Shown here: positions 1 to 8,256 of the stretch, in pieces
How positions within the stretch are numbered: the first letter of the stretch is position 1
How the letters are laid out: each line of letters starts with the position of its first letter
Program-made: the position numbers and the translations under genes
The notes under the pieces: model-generated
What the model was told of the DNA's origin: nothing
Databases searched by the model: none
The model's input: the letters and a program-made list of their open reading frames with translations, nothing else
Origin: Kitasatospora sp. MMS16-BH015
GTDB lineage: Bacteria; Actinomycetota; Actinomycetes; Streptomycetales; Streptomycetaceae
Direction of reading: 5' to 3'
Assembly (NCBI RefSeq): GCF_002943525.1
Contig: NZ_CP025394.1
Coordinates: 4,898,001-4,962,000, forward strand
DNA: 64,000 nucleotides

Positions 1-2
1 CT

Positions 3-20
3 ACCGAGGAGCAGAGTTGA
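3..20 (+). CDS. 3' end of an upstream gene (partial)
   Basis: Reading frame 3 gives a few codons ending in TGA at 18-20, which overlaps the TTG start of the next gene as TTGA. This is the usual translational-coupling overlap in this window. In molybdenum hydroxylase operons the preceding gene is normally the FAD or 2Fe-2S subunit, but too little sequence is present to identify it. Confidence 0.3.
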   Translation, partial: TEEQS

Positions 21-2320
21 GCGCCATCGGAGCCGACGTGACGCGCCTGGAGGACGACCGGCTGCTGCGCGGCTGGGGCCGGTTCCACGACGACGTGATC
101 CGCCCCGGCCAGCTCTGGCTGCGGATCGTGCGCTCCCCGCTCGCGCACGCCCGGATCCTCGCCGTGCACACCGAGGAGGCCGCCGCGGCCCCCGGCGTGG
201 TCGCCGTGCTGACCGCCGCCGACCTGGCCGGGCTGCCCCGGATCCCGGTCCGCCAGCCGCACCCCGGCATCGACTTCGCCCCCTACCTCCAGCCGGTGCT
301 GGCCACCGAGTGGGTCCGCTACGCGGGCGAGCCGATCGCCGCCGTCCTGGCCGACGACCCCTATCTCGCCGAGGACGCCGCCGAGTTGGTGCGCCTGGAG
401 GCCGAGGAGCTGCCCATCTCGATGGACGCCCGCTCCGGCACCGAGCTGCGCCCCGACTGCTGGGGCGGGCAGCGCGCCGAGGTCGGCGTGGTCGAGTTCG
501 GCTACGGCGAGGTGGACGAGGTCTTCGCCACCGCCCCGCACGTGGTCTCGGTGGACCTGAAGATCGGCCGGCACAGCGGCACCCCGCTGGAGGGGCGCGG
601 CCTGGTCGCCGAGTGGGACGAGCGCGAGCAGCGGATGACCGTCTGGGGCGCCTCCAAGGTGCCGTACTTCAACCGGCGCATCCTGGCCGGGATGCTCGGC
701 ATCGCCGAGCACCAGATGCACATGAAGGAGGCCGACTCCGGCGGCAGCTTCGGCATCCGGGGCGAGCTCTACCCCGAGGACGTGCTGGTGCCGCTGCTCT
801 GCCTGCGCACCGGCCGCCCGGTGAAGTGGTCCGAGGACCGGATCGAGCACATGACAGCGGCCAACCACGCCCGCGAGCAGGAGCACCGGATCGAGCTCGC
901 CTTCGACGCCGAGCACCGGCTGCTCGGCCTGCGCGACGAGGCCTGGCAGGACACCGGCGGCTACATCCGCACCCACGGCGCCGTGGTGGCCGCGCTCACC
1001 GCCGCGATGATCTGCGGCCCGTACCGGCTGCCCGCCTGCCGCTCCCGGGTGCACATCGTCACCACCAACAAGACCCCGGTCGGCACCTTCCGGGCCCCCG
1101 GCCGGTTCCAGAACAACTTCGTCCGGGAGCACGCCTTCGACCTGGCGGCGACCCAGCTGGGCGTCGACCCGGTGGAGTTGCGCCGGATGAACCTGCTGGA
1201 CGCCACCGAGCTGCCGCACCGCCGCCCGATGGGCATCTTCGGCGCCCCGATGCTGCTCGACGGCGGCGACCACCTGGGCCACTTCGACAAGGGCCTGGCC
1301 GCGTTCGGCTACCAGGAGTGGCGCGCCGAGGCCGCCGCCGCCCGGGCCGAGGGCCGGCTGGTCGGCACCGGCTGCGCGGTGATGCTGGAGAAAGCCGGGC
1401 TCGGCCACGACAGTGCCGTGGTGGACGTGGGCGTCACCGGCGCCGTGCGGGTCGCCATGGGCGGGGTCACCGTCGGCCAGGGCATCGAGACCGCGATGGC
1501 GGCCATCGTGGCCGAGGAGTTCGACCTCCCGGCCTCGGCCGTCAAGGTGGTGCTCTCCGACACCGACATCCTGCCCGACGGCGCCGGCACCTTCGCCAGC
1601 CGCTCCACCGTGGTCGGCGGCAGCGCCGTCAAGCTCGCCGCCGAGGCGGTGGCCCGCAAGGCCCGCCGGGTGGCCGCTACCCTGCTCTCGGTGGAGGAGG
1701 CCGAACTGGTCTTCCGCGCCGGTGCGTTGGTCGTCGCGGCGGAGCCGGAGCGGCAGCTGACGCTCGGCCAGATCACCGGCGCCTGCTTCACCCCGCAGTT
1801 CCTGCGCACCGGCGAGGAGCCCGGCCTGATCGGCCGCGGCACCTACGTGGCCGACGGGATGACCTACCCCTACGGCGCCCACTACGTGCAGGCCGAGGTC
1901 GACCCGGGCACCGGCGGGGTCACCCTGCTGCGCTACGGGGTCAGCTACGAGATCGGCCGCGCCGTCCACCCGGCCTCCGTGCACGGGCAGTTGCTCGGCG
2001 GCACGGTGCAGGGCATCGGCGGCGCCCTGCTCGAGGAGTTCCACTACGACGAGCGCGGCCTGCCGCTCTCCGTCACCCTCGACGAGTACCGCTGGCCCCG
2101 GCTGACCGACCTGCCGGACATCCGGATCGAGGTGTACGAGGACTCGCCCGCCCCCGGCAACCCGCTCGGCGTCCGCGGCGCGGGCGAGGGCGGCACCGCG
2201 GGGGCCGGCGCGGCGATCGCCAACGCCGTCCGCGACGCCCTCCAACTCCACGGCGACGTGGGCGCCCTGCCGCTCCACCCGGAGCGGGTCAAGGCACTGC
2301 TGCGCCGCCCCCGGGGCTGA
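17..2320 (+). CDS. Molybdenum hydroxylase large subunit (xanthine/CO dehydrogenase family)
   Basis: A 767-residue molybdopterin-binding catalytic subunit of the xanthine dehydrogenase/CoxL family. These enzymes hydroxylate a carbon or oxidise an aldehyde using water and pass electrons to 2Fe-2S and FAD subunits. The N-terminal block (RLEDDRLLRGWGRFHDD) is typical of the family. A GGSFGIRGELYPED segment lies near residues 240-255, FRAPGRFQNN near 356, and the C-terminal GVRGAGEGGTAG near 716-727 carries the expected catalytic glutamate. Length matches the family. The start is TTG, preceded by GAGGAG. Redox subunits are probably left of the window. XdhC downstream supports a Mo-cofactor enzyme. 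The nearby carrier protein, PPTase and thioesterase suggest a role in biosynthesis rather than purine breakdown; the substrate is unknown. Confidence 0.88.
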   Translation: MSAIGADVTRLEDDRLLRGWGRFHDDVIRPGQLWLRIVRSPLAHARILAVHTEEAAAAPGVVAVLTAADLAGLPRIPVRQPHPGIDFAPYLQPVLATEWVRYAGEPIAAVLADDPYLAEDAAELVRLEAEELPISMDARSGTELRPDCWGGQRAEVGVVEFGYGEVDEVFATAPHVVSVDLKIGRHSGTPLEGRGLVAEWDEREQRMTVWGASKVPYFNRRILAGMLGIAEHQMHMKEADSGGSFGIRGELYPEDVLVPLLCLRTGRPVKWSEDRIEHMTAANHAREQEHRIELAFDAEHRLLGLRDEAWQDTGGYIRTHGAVVAALTAAMICGPYRLPACRSRVHIVTTNKTPVGTFRAPGRFQNNFVREHAFDLAATQLGVDPVELRRMNLLDATELPHRRPMGIFGAPMLLDGGDHLGHFDKGLAAFGYQEWRAEAAAARAEGRLVGTGCAVMLEKAGLGHDSAVVDVGVTGAVRVAMGGVTVGQGIETAMAAIVAEEFDLPASAVKVVLSDTDILPDGAGTFASRSTVVGGSAVKLAAEAVARKARRVAATLLSVEEAELVFRAGALVVAAEPERQLTLGQITGACFTPQFLRTGEEPGLIGRGTYVADGMTYPYGAHYVQAEVDPGTGGVTLLRYGVSYEIGRAVHPASVHGQLLGGTVQGIGGALLEEFHYDERGLPLSVTLDEYRWPRLTDLPDIRIEVYEDSPAPGNPLGVRGAGEGGTAGAGAAIANAVRDALQLHGDVGALPLHPERVKALLRRPRG

Positions 2321-2450
2321 ACCCCCGCCGGGCCCGGTGCCGCCCCCGGCCACCGGGCCCGGCCGCGCCACCCGCCGGCCTGTCCGTACCGCTGTTGTGA
2401 CGCCGTACCGCTTCCGTCCGCTCATGCCGTCCTTTCACGGGGAGAACTCC

Positions 2451-2810
2451 ATGACCACGCAGGTGAGCACGGAGCCGGCCACCCGGCTGCCGCTGATACC
2501 CCTCGACCTCGCCGCCGCCGATCTGCCGGCCGCCGTGACCGACTTCGTCCGCTGGGAGCTGGGCCGACTCCTCGACCTCGCACCGGAGTTGGTCGACCTG
2601 ATCGGCGAGCCGATGACCAGCCTGGGCGTGGGCTCGGTGGCCGGCCTGGAGCTCCAGCGCCGGCTGGAGGCCGCGCTGCCGGTACGGATCAACCTGCCCC
2701 GGCTGCTCGGTGCGCAGAGCGCCACGGTGCTGATCGACGACCTGGTGGCGCAGCTCGCCGCCCGCCGGGCCGAGTCGGCCGAGCCGGTCGGGTCGGCGGC
2801 GGGTCGATGA
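2451..2810 (+). CDS. Free-standing acyl/peptidyl carrier protein
   Basis: A 119-residue carrier protein. The 4'-phosphopantetheine site is Ser62 in SLGVGSVAGLELQRRLE, which matches the LGxxSLxxxEL pattern except that Val follows the serine. A helical segment (FVRWELGRLLDL) precedes it, as in ACP/PCP folds. It would tether an intermediate as a thioester after modification by the PPTase encoded immediately downstream (ATGA overlap). The ATG at 2451 follows GGGGAGAA; the longer upstream frame to 2337 is proline/arginine-rich and unlikely to be translated. Whether it carries an acyl or aminoacyl group cannot be told from sequence. Confidence 0.8.
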   Translation: MTTQVSTEPATRLPLIPLDLAAADLPAAVTDFVRWELGRLLDLAPELVDLIGEPMTSLGVGSVAGLELQRRLEAALPVRINLPRLLGAQSATVLIDDLVAQLAARRAESAEPVGSAAGR

Positions 2811-3652
2811 AGGCGCTCCGGGACGGCCAGGTCGACCTCTGGTTACTGCGGCAGCCGGAGCGGGGCACCGCGCTCGGCGGCAGCCTGGACCTCTCCGAAC
2901 TCGACGCGGCGGAGCTCGGCCGCACCAGCGTCTGCCGCACCAAGCCGAACGGCTTCCTCTACACCTCGGCGCACATCGCGCTCCGCCGGCTGCTCGGCGG
3001 CTACCTCGGCACCCCGCCCGGCGAGCTCACCTTCACCCGTGAGCCCTGCCCCGGCTGCGGCGAGCCGCACGGCCGCCCGGCCCTGGCCACCGCGCCGTCC
3101 TTCGTCCCCGACCTCACCGTCACCGACCTCGCGGGCCGGCCGCACCGGCCGGCCGCCGCCGAGCCGCCGCTGCACTTCTCGCTCTCGCACAGCACCGGCA
3201 TGGTGCTGGTCGGCGTGGCCCTGGCCCCGATCGGGGTGGACGTGGAGAAGCTGCCCAACCCCGAGACCATCACCACCTGTGCGCCGGCCTTCCACCCGGC
3301 CGAGCAGGTCGAGCTCTCCACCGTCGCCGAGGCCGAACGGCGCCTGGTCTTCGGCCAGTTGTGGACGCGCAAGGAGGCGTACCTCAAGGCCCTGGGCACC
3401 GGCCTGAGCCGCCCCCTCGACCTCGACTACCTCGGCCGCGACCTCACCCGCCGCCCGGCCGGCTGGTCGCTGCTCGACCTCCCCTGCGGCCCGGCCCACA
3501 GCGCGGCCGCCGCGGTCCGCAGCGCCACCCCGGTGGTCGCCACCCTCCGCTGGCTGGAGATGGAGTCGCTCTACCCGGGCGGCACCATCGACCTCGACGC
3601 CCCCGCGGCCACCGTCGGCGCCACCCCGGAGCCGGTACCGGTCCCGGGCTGA
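2807..3652 (+). CDS. 4'-phosphopantetheinyl transferase (Sfp type)
   Basis: A 281-residue enzyme that moves 4'-phosphopantetheine from CoA to carrier-protein serines. The Mg-binding GVDVEK motif lies at residues 143-148 and WTRKEAYLKA at 186-195. Both are diagnostic of the Sfp/EntD family, and LHFSLSHS (122-129) precedes them as usual. A CPGCGEPHGRP segment at 81-91 is a common feature of actinobacterial members. Start ATG overlaps the carrier-protein stop, so the two are translationally coupled. Codon 13 is TTA (2843-2845), rare in Streptomyces and read by the bldA tRNA, so synthesis may be tied to development. Confidence 0.92.
   Translation: MKALRDGQVDLWLLRQPERGTALGGSLDLSELDAAELGRTSVCRTKPNGFLYTSAHIALRRLLGGYLGTPPGELTFTREPCPGCGEPHGRPALATAPSFVPDLTVTDLAGRPHRPAAAEPPLHFSLSHSTGMVLVGVALAPIGVDVEKLPNPETITTCAPAFHPAEQVELSTVAEAERRLVFGQLWTRKEAYLKALGTGLSRPLDLDYLGRDLTRRPAGWSLLDLPCGPAHSAAAAVRSATPVVATLRWLEMESLYPGGTIDLDAPAATVGATPEPVPVPG
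2843..2845 (+). promoter_or_regulatory. TTA (bldA-dependent) codon in the PPTase gene
   Basis: An in-frame TTA leucine codon at position 13 of the phosphopantetheinyl transferase. In Streptomyces, TTA is translated efficiently only when the bldA leucyl-tRNA is abundant, so it often marks developmentally timed genes. I noticed no other in-frame TTA codon while reading the main genes, though this was not an exhaustive count. Confidence 0.8.
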
Positions 3653-3713
3653 GCCCGCCCGGGCCGGGCCGATCACGGGCGGCCGGACCGCCCTCGCCCC
3701 CAGGACCGTCGAA

Positions 3714-3744
3714 GACCGCCGGGAGCAGCTGCCTCCCGGCGGTC
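3714..3744 (+). terminator. Stem-loop after the PPTase gene
   Basis: Perfect 12-bp inverted repeat GACCGCCGGGAG/CTCCCGGCGGTC with a 7-nt loop, 61 bp after the PPTase stop. It is a GC-rich hairpin without a strong U tract, as is common in Streptomyces terminators. Confidence 0.7.
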
Positions 3745-3760
3745 CGCCGCGCCGCCCGCT

Positions 3761-4015
3761 AGGGGCTGTCCGGCCGATCACGCCGGGCGGTCGCCGCCGG
3801 GGCACGCGCCCTCCTTGCCCGGCATCGGGCAGGAGGGGCCCTTCGACGACTTCTCCTCAGTCGCCGATGCTCCGCATGGACTCGCCCCCAGCCTTCGGCC
3901 GGGAGGTACCCCCGCGTCGGCGCCGCCGATGCACGCGCCCTCCTTGCCCGCCAACGGGCAGGAGGGGCCCTCCAACGACGCCCGCTGATCCGACGTGATC
4001 GGCCGGACAGCCCCT
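3761..4015. mobile_element. MITE-like element, 255 bp, perfect 21-bp terminal inverted repeats
   Basis: The left end (3761-3781, beginning AGGGGCTGTCCGGCCGATCA) is an exact reverse complement of the right end (3995-4015). The ends resemble IS5-family termini of streptomycetes (GGGCTGTCCGG-like). No transposase gene fits inside. The interior holds two copies of a block GCACGCGCCCTCCTTGCCCG (near 3801 and 3931), each forming a hairpin with GGGCAGGAGGGG, and a central CCTTCGGCCGGGAGGTACCC segment. A clear target-site duplication is not visible. It occupies most of the gap between the PPTase and xdhC and may separate their transcription. Confidence 0.75.
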
Positions 4016-4072
4016 CGGGGCACCGCTGCTCCGCCCCGCCCTTCCGCCGACCCCGTGAGGAGACCCCGCGCC

Positions 4073-5239
4073 ATGCAGGACATCGCCGAGCAGTTGCTCG
4101 CCTGGCACTCCTCCGGGCGCACCTACGCGGTGGCCACCGTCGTCGGGGTCTCCGGCAGCGCCCCGCGTGACCCGGGCGCCGCGCTGGCCGTGGACGCGGC
4201 CGGGGAGGCGATCGGCTCGGTCTCCGGCGGCTGCGTCGAGGGGGCGGTGTACGCCCTCTGCGAGGAGGCCATCGCCAGCGGCCGGCCCGTGCTCGAACAC
4301 TTCGGCTACAGCGACGCGGACGCCTTCGCCGTCGGCCTGACCTGCGGCGGGCTGCTCGACGTGTTCGTCCAGCCGGTCACCCCCGGGGCCGATCCCGGCC
4401 TGGACGCCGCGGTCGCCCACCTCGCCGCCGGTACGCCGGTCGCACTCGCCCGGGTGGTCGAGGGCCCGGCCGCCCTGCTCGGGGTGGGCCTGGCCGTCAC
4501 CGCCGAGGGCCACCACGGCTCGCTCACCGGTGCGCTGGAGCGCGCCGCCGTGGCCGAGGCCCGGGCCATGCTCGACGCCGGCCGCACCGGCAGGCTGGTC
4601 CTCGGCCCGGACGGCCGCCCCTGCGACGACCGCGGCCTGGGCACCGTCACCTTCTTCGTCGAGTCGCACGTGCCGCCGCCCCGGATGCTGGTCTTCGGCG
4701 CGATCGACTTCGCCGCCGCCGTGGTCCGGATGGGCAAGTTCCTCGGGTACCACGTGACGGTCTGCGACGCCCGTCCGGTCTTCGCCACGGCCCGGCGCTT
4801 CCCCGAAGCCGACACAGTCGTGGTCGACTGGCCGCATCGGTACCTCGACACCCAACTCGACCGGATCGACGGCCGTACCGTGCTGTGCGTGCTCACTCAT
4901 GACGCCAAGTTCGACATCCCGCTGCTGGAGCGGGCGCTGCGCCTGCCCGTCGGCTACGTCGGCGCCATGGGATCCCGGCGCACGCACCAGGACCGCAACC
5001 GTCGACTGTGCGAAGTCGGCCTCACCGAGGCCGAGATCGGCCGGTTGCGCTCACCCATCGGCCTCGACCTCGGTGCCCGGACGCCCGAGGAGACGGCCGT
5101 CTCCATCGCCGCCGAGATCGTCGCGCTGCGGCGCGGCGGCGGTTGCCTTCCCCTGGCCGCCCACGCCGGCCCGATCCACCACGACCTGTTGCGAGCCGCT
5201 GAAACCCTCCCCACTGTCAACGCCGCCAGAGCGGCTTGA
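4073..5239 (+). CDS. xdhC: XdhC/CoxI-family molybdenum cofactor maturation factor
   Basis: A 388-residue XdhC/CoxI protein. Such proteins bind the sulfurated molybdenum cofactor and deliver it to xanthine dehydrogenase-type enzymes. Visible signatures are GSAPRDPGAAL, the cysteine-containing GSVSGGCVEGAVY, GLTCGG, and a C-terminal Rossmann-type segment ending VGYVGAMGSRRT. Start ATG follows GTGAGGAG. The downstream thioesterase begins 13 bp after its stop. Its presence implies that the large subunit at the left edge is a true Mo enzyme that needs dedicated maturation. Confidence 0.88.
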   Translation: MQDIAEQLLAWHSSGRTYAVATVVGVSGSAPRDPGAALAVDAAGEAIGSVSGGCVEGAVYALCEEAIASGRPVLEHFGYSDADAFAVGLTCGGLLDVFVQPVTPGADPGLDAAVAHLAAGTPVALARVVEGPAALLGVGLAVTAEGHHGSLTGALERAAVAEARAMLDAGRTGRLVLGPDGRPCDDRGLGTVTFFVESHVPPPRMLVFGAIDFAAAVVRMGKFLGYHVTVCDARPVFATARRFPEADTVVVDWPHRYLDTQLDRIDGRTVLCVLTHDAKFDIPLLERALRLPVGYVGAMGSRRTHQDRNRRLCEVGLTEAEIGRLRSPIGLDLGARTPEETAVSIAAEIVALRRGGGCLPLAAHAGPIHHDLLRAAETLPTVNAARAA

Positions 5240-5252
5240 GGAGCCCAACACC

Positions 5253-6029
5253 ATGAGCCAGTCGTCCGCGAGCCGTGGCCTGCGCGTACTCCGCGAGGCC
5301 ACAAACCCGGAGGCACCCGAGCTGACCCTGCTGCTGATGCACCATGCCGGTGGATCAGCCGTCTCCTGGGTGCCCTTTGAGTCCCAACTCCCGGCCGATT
5401 GGCGGGTGGTGGCCCTGGAGCTGCCCGCTCGGGTGACCTCTCCGGCCGAGCCGGGGTGCCGCTCGACCATGGAGGCGGTGCACTGGCTGAAGGCGGCTCT
5501 CGGTGGCGAACTGACCGGCCCGTACGCGATCTTCGGGCACAGCATGGGCGCCCTGGTGGCGTACGAGCTGGCCCGGGCCCTGGAGTGGCAGGGCAACGGC
5601 CCCTGCTGGCTCGGCGTCTCCGGGCTGGCCGCGCCCCGGCTGCTGGGCGGCGGCGAGCGGCGCGACTACTGGAGCCAGGACCAACTGGTCGACTTCATGC
5701 GGGACTTGGGCGGCATCCCGGAGAGCGCCTTCCGCTCGCCGGCCCTGGTCAGCCGGATGGTCCGCACCCTGCGCCGCGACCTGGCGATCGTGGACAGCTA
5801 CCAGTACAGCGACTGCCTCCCGCTGCGCACCCCGATCTCGGTCTTCTCCGGCGCGGAGGACGACCTGGCCGGGCCTTCGCTCACCCTGCCCTGGTCCAGC
5901 CACACCTCGGCCCCCACCACCTTCCACACCTACCCGGGCCGCCACTTCTACCTGTTCGACCGGATCGCCGAGATCTGCGACCAGATCACCCTCGACCTGA
6001 CCCGCGCCCGCACCCCGCAGGCCGCATAG
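5253..6029 (+). CDS. Type II thioesterase
   Basis: A 258-residue alpha/beta hydrolase of the external (type II) thioesterase family, which removes stalled or wrong acyl groups from carrier proteins in NRPS/PKS pathways or releases a product. The catalytic triad is visible: Ser97 in GHSMGA, an Asp in GAEDDLAGP (203/204) and His231 in PGRHFYLF. The oxyanion region is MHHAGG near 29-34. Start ATG follows GAGGAG and sits in an operon with xdhC. The pairing with a carrier protein and PPTase makes an assembly-line or carrier-bound pathway likely, continuing left of the window. Confidence 0.9.
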   Translation: MSQSSASRGLRVLREATNPEAPELTLLLMHHAGGSAVSWVPFESQLPADWRVVALELPARVTSPAEPGCRSTMEAVHWLKAALGGELTGPYAIFGHSMGALVAYELARALEWQGNGPCWLGVSGLAAPRLLGGGERRDYWSQDQLVDFMRDLGGIPESAFRSPALVSRMVRTLRRDLAIVDSYQYSDCLPLRTPISVFSGAEDDLAGPSLTLPWSSHTSAPTTFHTYPGRHFYLFDRIAEICDQITLDLTRARTPQAA

Positions 6030-6049
6030 GGCCGCTCTTGCGGATCACA

Positions 6050-6082
6050 CCGGCCCCCGGGAGTGCTGCTCCCGGGGGCCGG
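6050..6082 (+). terminator. Strong terminator hairpin
   Basis: Perfect 14-bp stem CCGGCCCCCGGGAG/CTCCCGGGGGCCGG with a 5-nt loop, about 20 bp after the thioesterase stop. It closes the left-hand operon. Confidence 0.85.
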
Positions 6083-6188
6083 CCGCGTGGTGAGAAAGTT
6101 CTCCGGTCCGCACGACATTCCGGGGCTCCCGCGTCGTCATGAGGAGTGGACGGGGGATCACGGCGCGAGCGGACGGGGCGGGAGCCGA

Positions 6189-6695
6189 GTGAAGGCAGCA
6201 CGCGAGGACGAGTACCTGGAATTCGTGGCCGCACGGGCGAAGGCGCTGTACCGCTCGGCGTACGCGCTGGCGGCGGGGGACGCGCACCTGGCCGAGGACT
6301 TGGTGCAGGAGACGCTCAGCCGGGTGTACGTGCACTGGCACCGGGTGGGCGCGGCCGACAGCCCGGCGGCCTACGCGCAGACGGTGCTGTTCCGCACCTT
6401 CGTGAGCCTGCGCCGCCGGCGCAGCACCACCGAACGCCCCACCGGCTACCTGCCGGACGGTGAGGCTGTCGGCCCGGACAGCGCGCTGCGGGTCACCCTG
6501 CTCGACGCCCTGGCCCAGCTGCCGCCCAAGGACCGGGCGGTGCTGCTGCTGCGGTACTGGGAGGACCGCAGCATCGAGGAGACGGCCGAGATGCTCCGGC
6601 TGAGCAGCAGTGCCGTCCGCTCCCAGGGCACCCGCGCCCTCACACGGGTCCGCGCGCTGCTCGGCGACAGCCTTGCCGACCTCGTGCCGCACTGA
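6189..6695 (+). CDS. ECF sigma factor, SigE family
   Basis: A 168-residue ECF sigma factor. Region 2 holds AEDLVQETLSRVYVHWHRV. Region 4 holds LDALAQLPPKDRAVLLLRYWEDRSIEETAEML followed by the recognition helix. The 'YLEFVAARAKALYRSAYALAAGD' start is typical of the SigE subfamily common in Streptomyces. GTG start follows GGGCGGGAG. The next gene encodes a membrane protein that probably controls it. Target promoters are unknown. Confidence 0.85.
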   Translation: MKAAREDEYLEFVAARAKALYRSAYALAAGDAHLAEDLVQETLSRVYVHWHRVGAADSPAAYAQTVLFRTFVSLRRRRSTTERPTGYLPDGEAVGPDSALRVTLLDALAQLPPKDRAVLLLRYWEDRSIEETAEMLRLSSSAVRSQGTRALTRVRALLGDSLADLVPH

Positions 6696-6741
6696 GCGAG
6701 TCCGCCACCTCCTTCGACCACGACCGAAAGGTGCCTTCGGC

Positions 6742-7488
6742 ATGCCCTTCGAGAACGACTTCTCCCGTGCCCTGGACCACACGACCGACGCCCTCGATCC
6801 CGACCTCGGCCTCTTCCTGACCGGCGCCGTCCAGCGCGGGCGCCGCCGCAAGCGCCGTCGCAACGCTGCGATGGCCGCCGGGGTCGGGGTGGCCGTCGGC
6901 TCGCTGGCCCTGGCGACCGGCCTGCTGCCCGGCCCGCTGCTCGGGGTGCACCCGGCCGGGGTGGCGGCCGCCCCCGCCGCGACGCCGAGCCGGTCCGTGC
7001 TCGCCGGCTCCCATCTGATCGGGCTGATCGAGGACATGTACCCCTCGGTGGCCTTCAACCGCAGGGCCGGCCAGGACACCGACCCCAGGAACGAACCCGA
7101 GGTCGCCCACGCGAGCGTGATCGTCGACGACGGCCGAGGCGGTTTGATGGCCGAGGTCTCCGCCACCAAGGTCTCGGGCGCCGGGCCGACCTGCCTCGGG
7201 ACTCCCGCCGGCGACACCTGCACGCTTGCCGAGTCGCCGAGGGGCGACGCCTCGGTGCTGGCGGAGCAGAGCACGGTCGGGCAACTGTTCAACGGCCAGG
7301 CCGCCCTGCGCTGGACGGTCACGGTGACCATGAAGGCGACCGGCGCCCAGCTCAGGTTCACCCAGTCGAACCTCCCGCTCGGCGGCGGCCCGGCCCCGAC
7401 CGGCGCCACCCCGCGGCTCAGCGATCAGCAGGTGGTCGCCGCCCTCACCGGCCCGGCCTGGGCCCCGGTCCTGGCCTACCTCGGCTGA
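6742..7488 (+). CDS. Single-pass membrane protein, probable regulator of the adjacent sigma factor
   Basis: A 248-residue protein with a short cytosolic N-terminus, a very basic stretch (RGRRRKRRRN, 32-41), one hydrophobic segment at about 42-62 and a mostly extracytoplasmic C-terminal domain. The layout and position 46 bp after a SigE-type sigma gene fit a sigma-associated membrane protein. I see no clear zinc-finger anti-sigma motif, so an anti-sigma role is inference. ATG preceded by GAAAGGTG. Confidence 0.6.
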   Translation: MPFENDFSRALDHTTDALDPDLGLFLTGAVQRGRRRKRRRNAAMAAGVGVAVGSLALATGLLPGPLLGVHPAGVAAAPAATPSRSVLAGSHLIGLIEDMYPSVAFNRRAGQDTDPRNEPEVAHASVIVDDGRGGLMAEVSATKVSGAGPTCLGTPAGDTCTLAESPRGDASVLAEQSTVGQLFNGQAALRWTVTVTMKATGAQLRFTQSNLPLGGGPAPTGATPRLSDQQVVAALTGPAWAPVLAYLG

Positions 7489-7510
7489 ACAGGTCGCAAC
7501 GGAGAAGCAG

Positions 7511-7545
7511 TCGGCCTCCGGGAACGGGGAGCTCTCGGAGGCCGA
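7511..7545. terminator. First of two tandem hairpins between convergent genes
   Basis: Perfect 10-bp inverted repeat TCGGCCTCCG/CGGAGGCCGA with a 15-nt loop, just after the membrane-protein stop. Confidence 0.6.
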
Positions 7546-7571
7546 AGCAGCGCAGCGACCGGCGCAATGGT

Positions 7572-7609
7572 CAGGACGCCCGACCCCAGGGGATGGGTCG
7601 GGCGTCCTG
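7572..7609. terminator. Bidirectional terminator
   Basis: Perfect 15-bp stem CAGGACGCCCGACCC/GGGTCGGGCGTCCTG with an 8-nt loop, between two convergent genes. It can serve both strands. Confidence 0.85.
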
Positions 7610-7645
7610 GTTCGGGGGCCGGCCCGGGTGGGGTCGGCGGGTGGG

Positions 7646-8194
7646 TCAGGCCAGGTCGTTGGCGTCGACCAGGGGGAAGTCCAGGTCGGGCTGGGCGACG
7701 TGGTTGAAGTAGTTGGAGAGCACGTTGAGCGCGATGTGGGCGACGATCTCGGCGATCTCGGCGTCGGTCACACCGGCCGCGCGGGCGGCGGCGAGGGTCT
7801 CGTCGTCGATGTCGCCGCCGTCGTTCATGATCTCGCTGGTCAGGTGCAGCACCGCGTGCATGTGCGGGTCGGCGTCGGTGCCCTTGCGGGTGGCGAGCAG
7901 CTCCTCCTCGGTCATCTTGGCGAGCCGGGCGCCGCGCATCGAGTGGGCGGAGACGCAGTAGGTGCAGCCGTTCTTCTGGGCGATGAAGAGGGCGAGCTGC
8001 TCGCGCTGACGGTCGCCGAAGCTGCCGCCGACCAGGGCGTCGCGCATGGCCAGGTAGCCGCGGAGGGCGGCCGGGCCGTTGGCCATCGAGGCGTACAGGT
8101 TCGGGAGCTTGCCGAGCTGCTTCAGGGTGCCCTCGAGCAGCTCGCGCTGCTCGTCGTTGGCGGTCTCGACGGTCAGCTGGGGCAGACGGGGCAT
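7646..8194 (-). CDS. Carboxymuconolactone decarboxylase/AhpD-like protein
   Basis: A 182-residue AhpD-fold protein. The redox motif GCTYCVSAH places Cys77, Cys80 and His84 as in alkylhydroperoxidase-like enzymes that reduce peroxides through a dithiol. It is divergent from a TetR gene across a region with an 11-bp inverted repeat, so it is probably the regulator's target. Start ATG lies 34 bp from the operator, with AAGGAG upstream. Confidence 0.88.
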   Translation of the reverse strand: MPRLPQLTVETANDEQRELLEGTLKQLGKLPNLYASMANGPAALRGYLAMRDALVGGSFGDRQREQLALFIAQKNGCTYCVSAHSMRGARLAKMTEEELLATRKGTDADPHMHAVLHLTSEIMNDGGDIDDETLAAARAAGVTDAEIAEIVAHIALNVLSNYFNHVAQPDLDFPLVDANDLA

Positions 8195-8228
8195 CGGAAT
8201 CTCCTTGGGATCGTCCTGAGACGGAACT

Positions 8229-8256
8229 GATCGGTACCGAAAAAACGGTACCGATC
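8229..8256. promoter_or_regulatory. Probable TetR operator
   Basis: Perfect inverted repeat with half-sites GATCGGTACCG and CGGTACCGATC around six A residues, between the divergent AhpD-like and TetR genes. A related half-site (TGGTACCGTTC) occurs 4 bp before the TetR start codon, suggesting autoregulation. Confidence 0.75.

Noticed and set aside
7646..8194. True carboxymuconolactone decarboxylase of aromatic breakdown
   Set aside because: CxxC plus His motif and lack of other catabolic genes favour an AhpD-like redox role.
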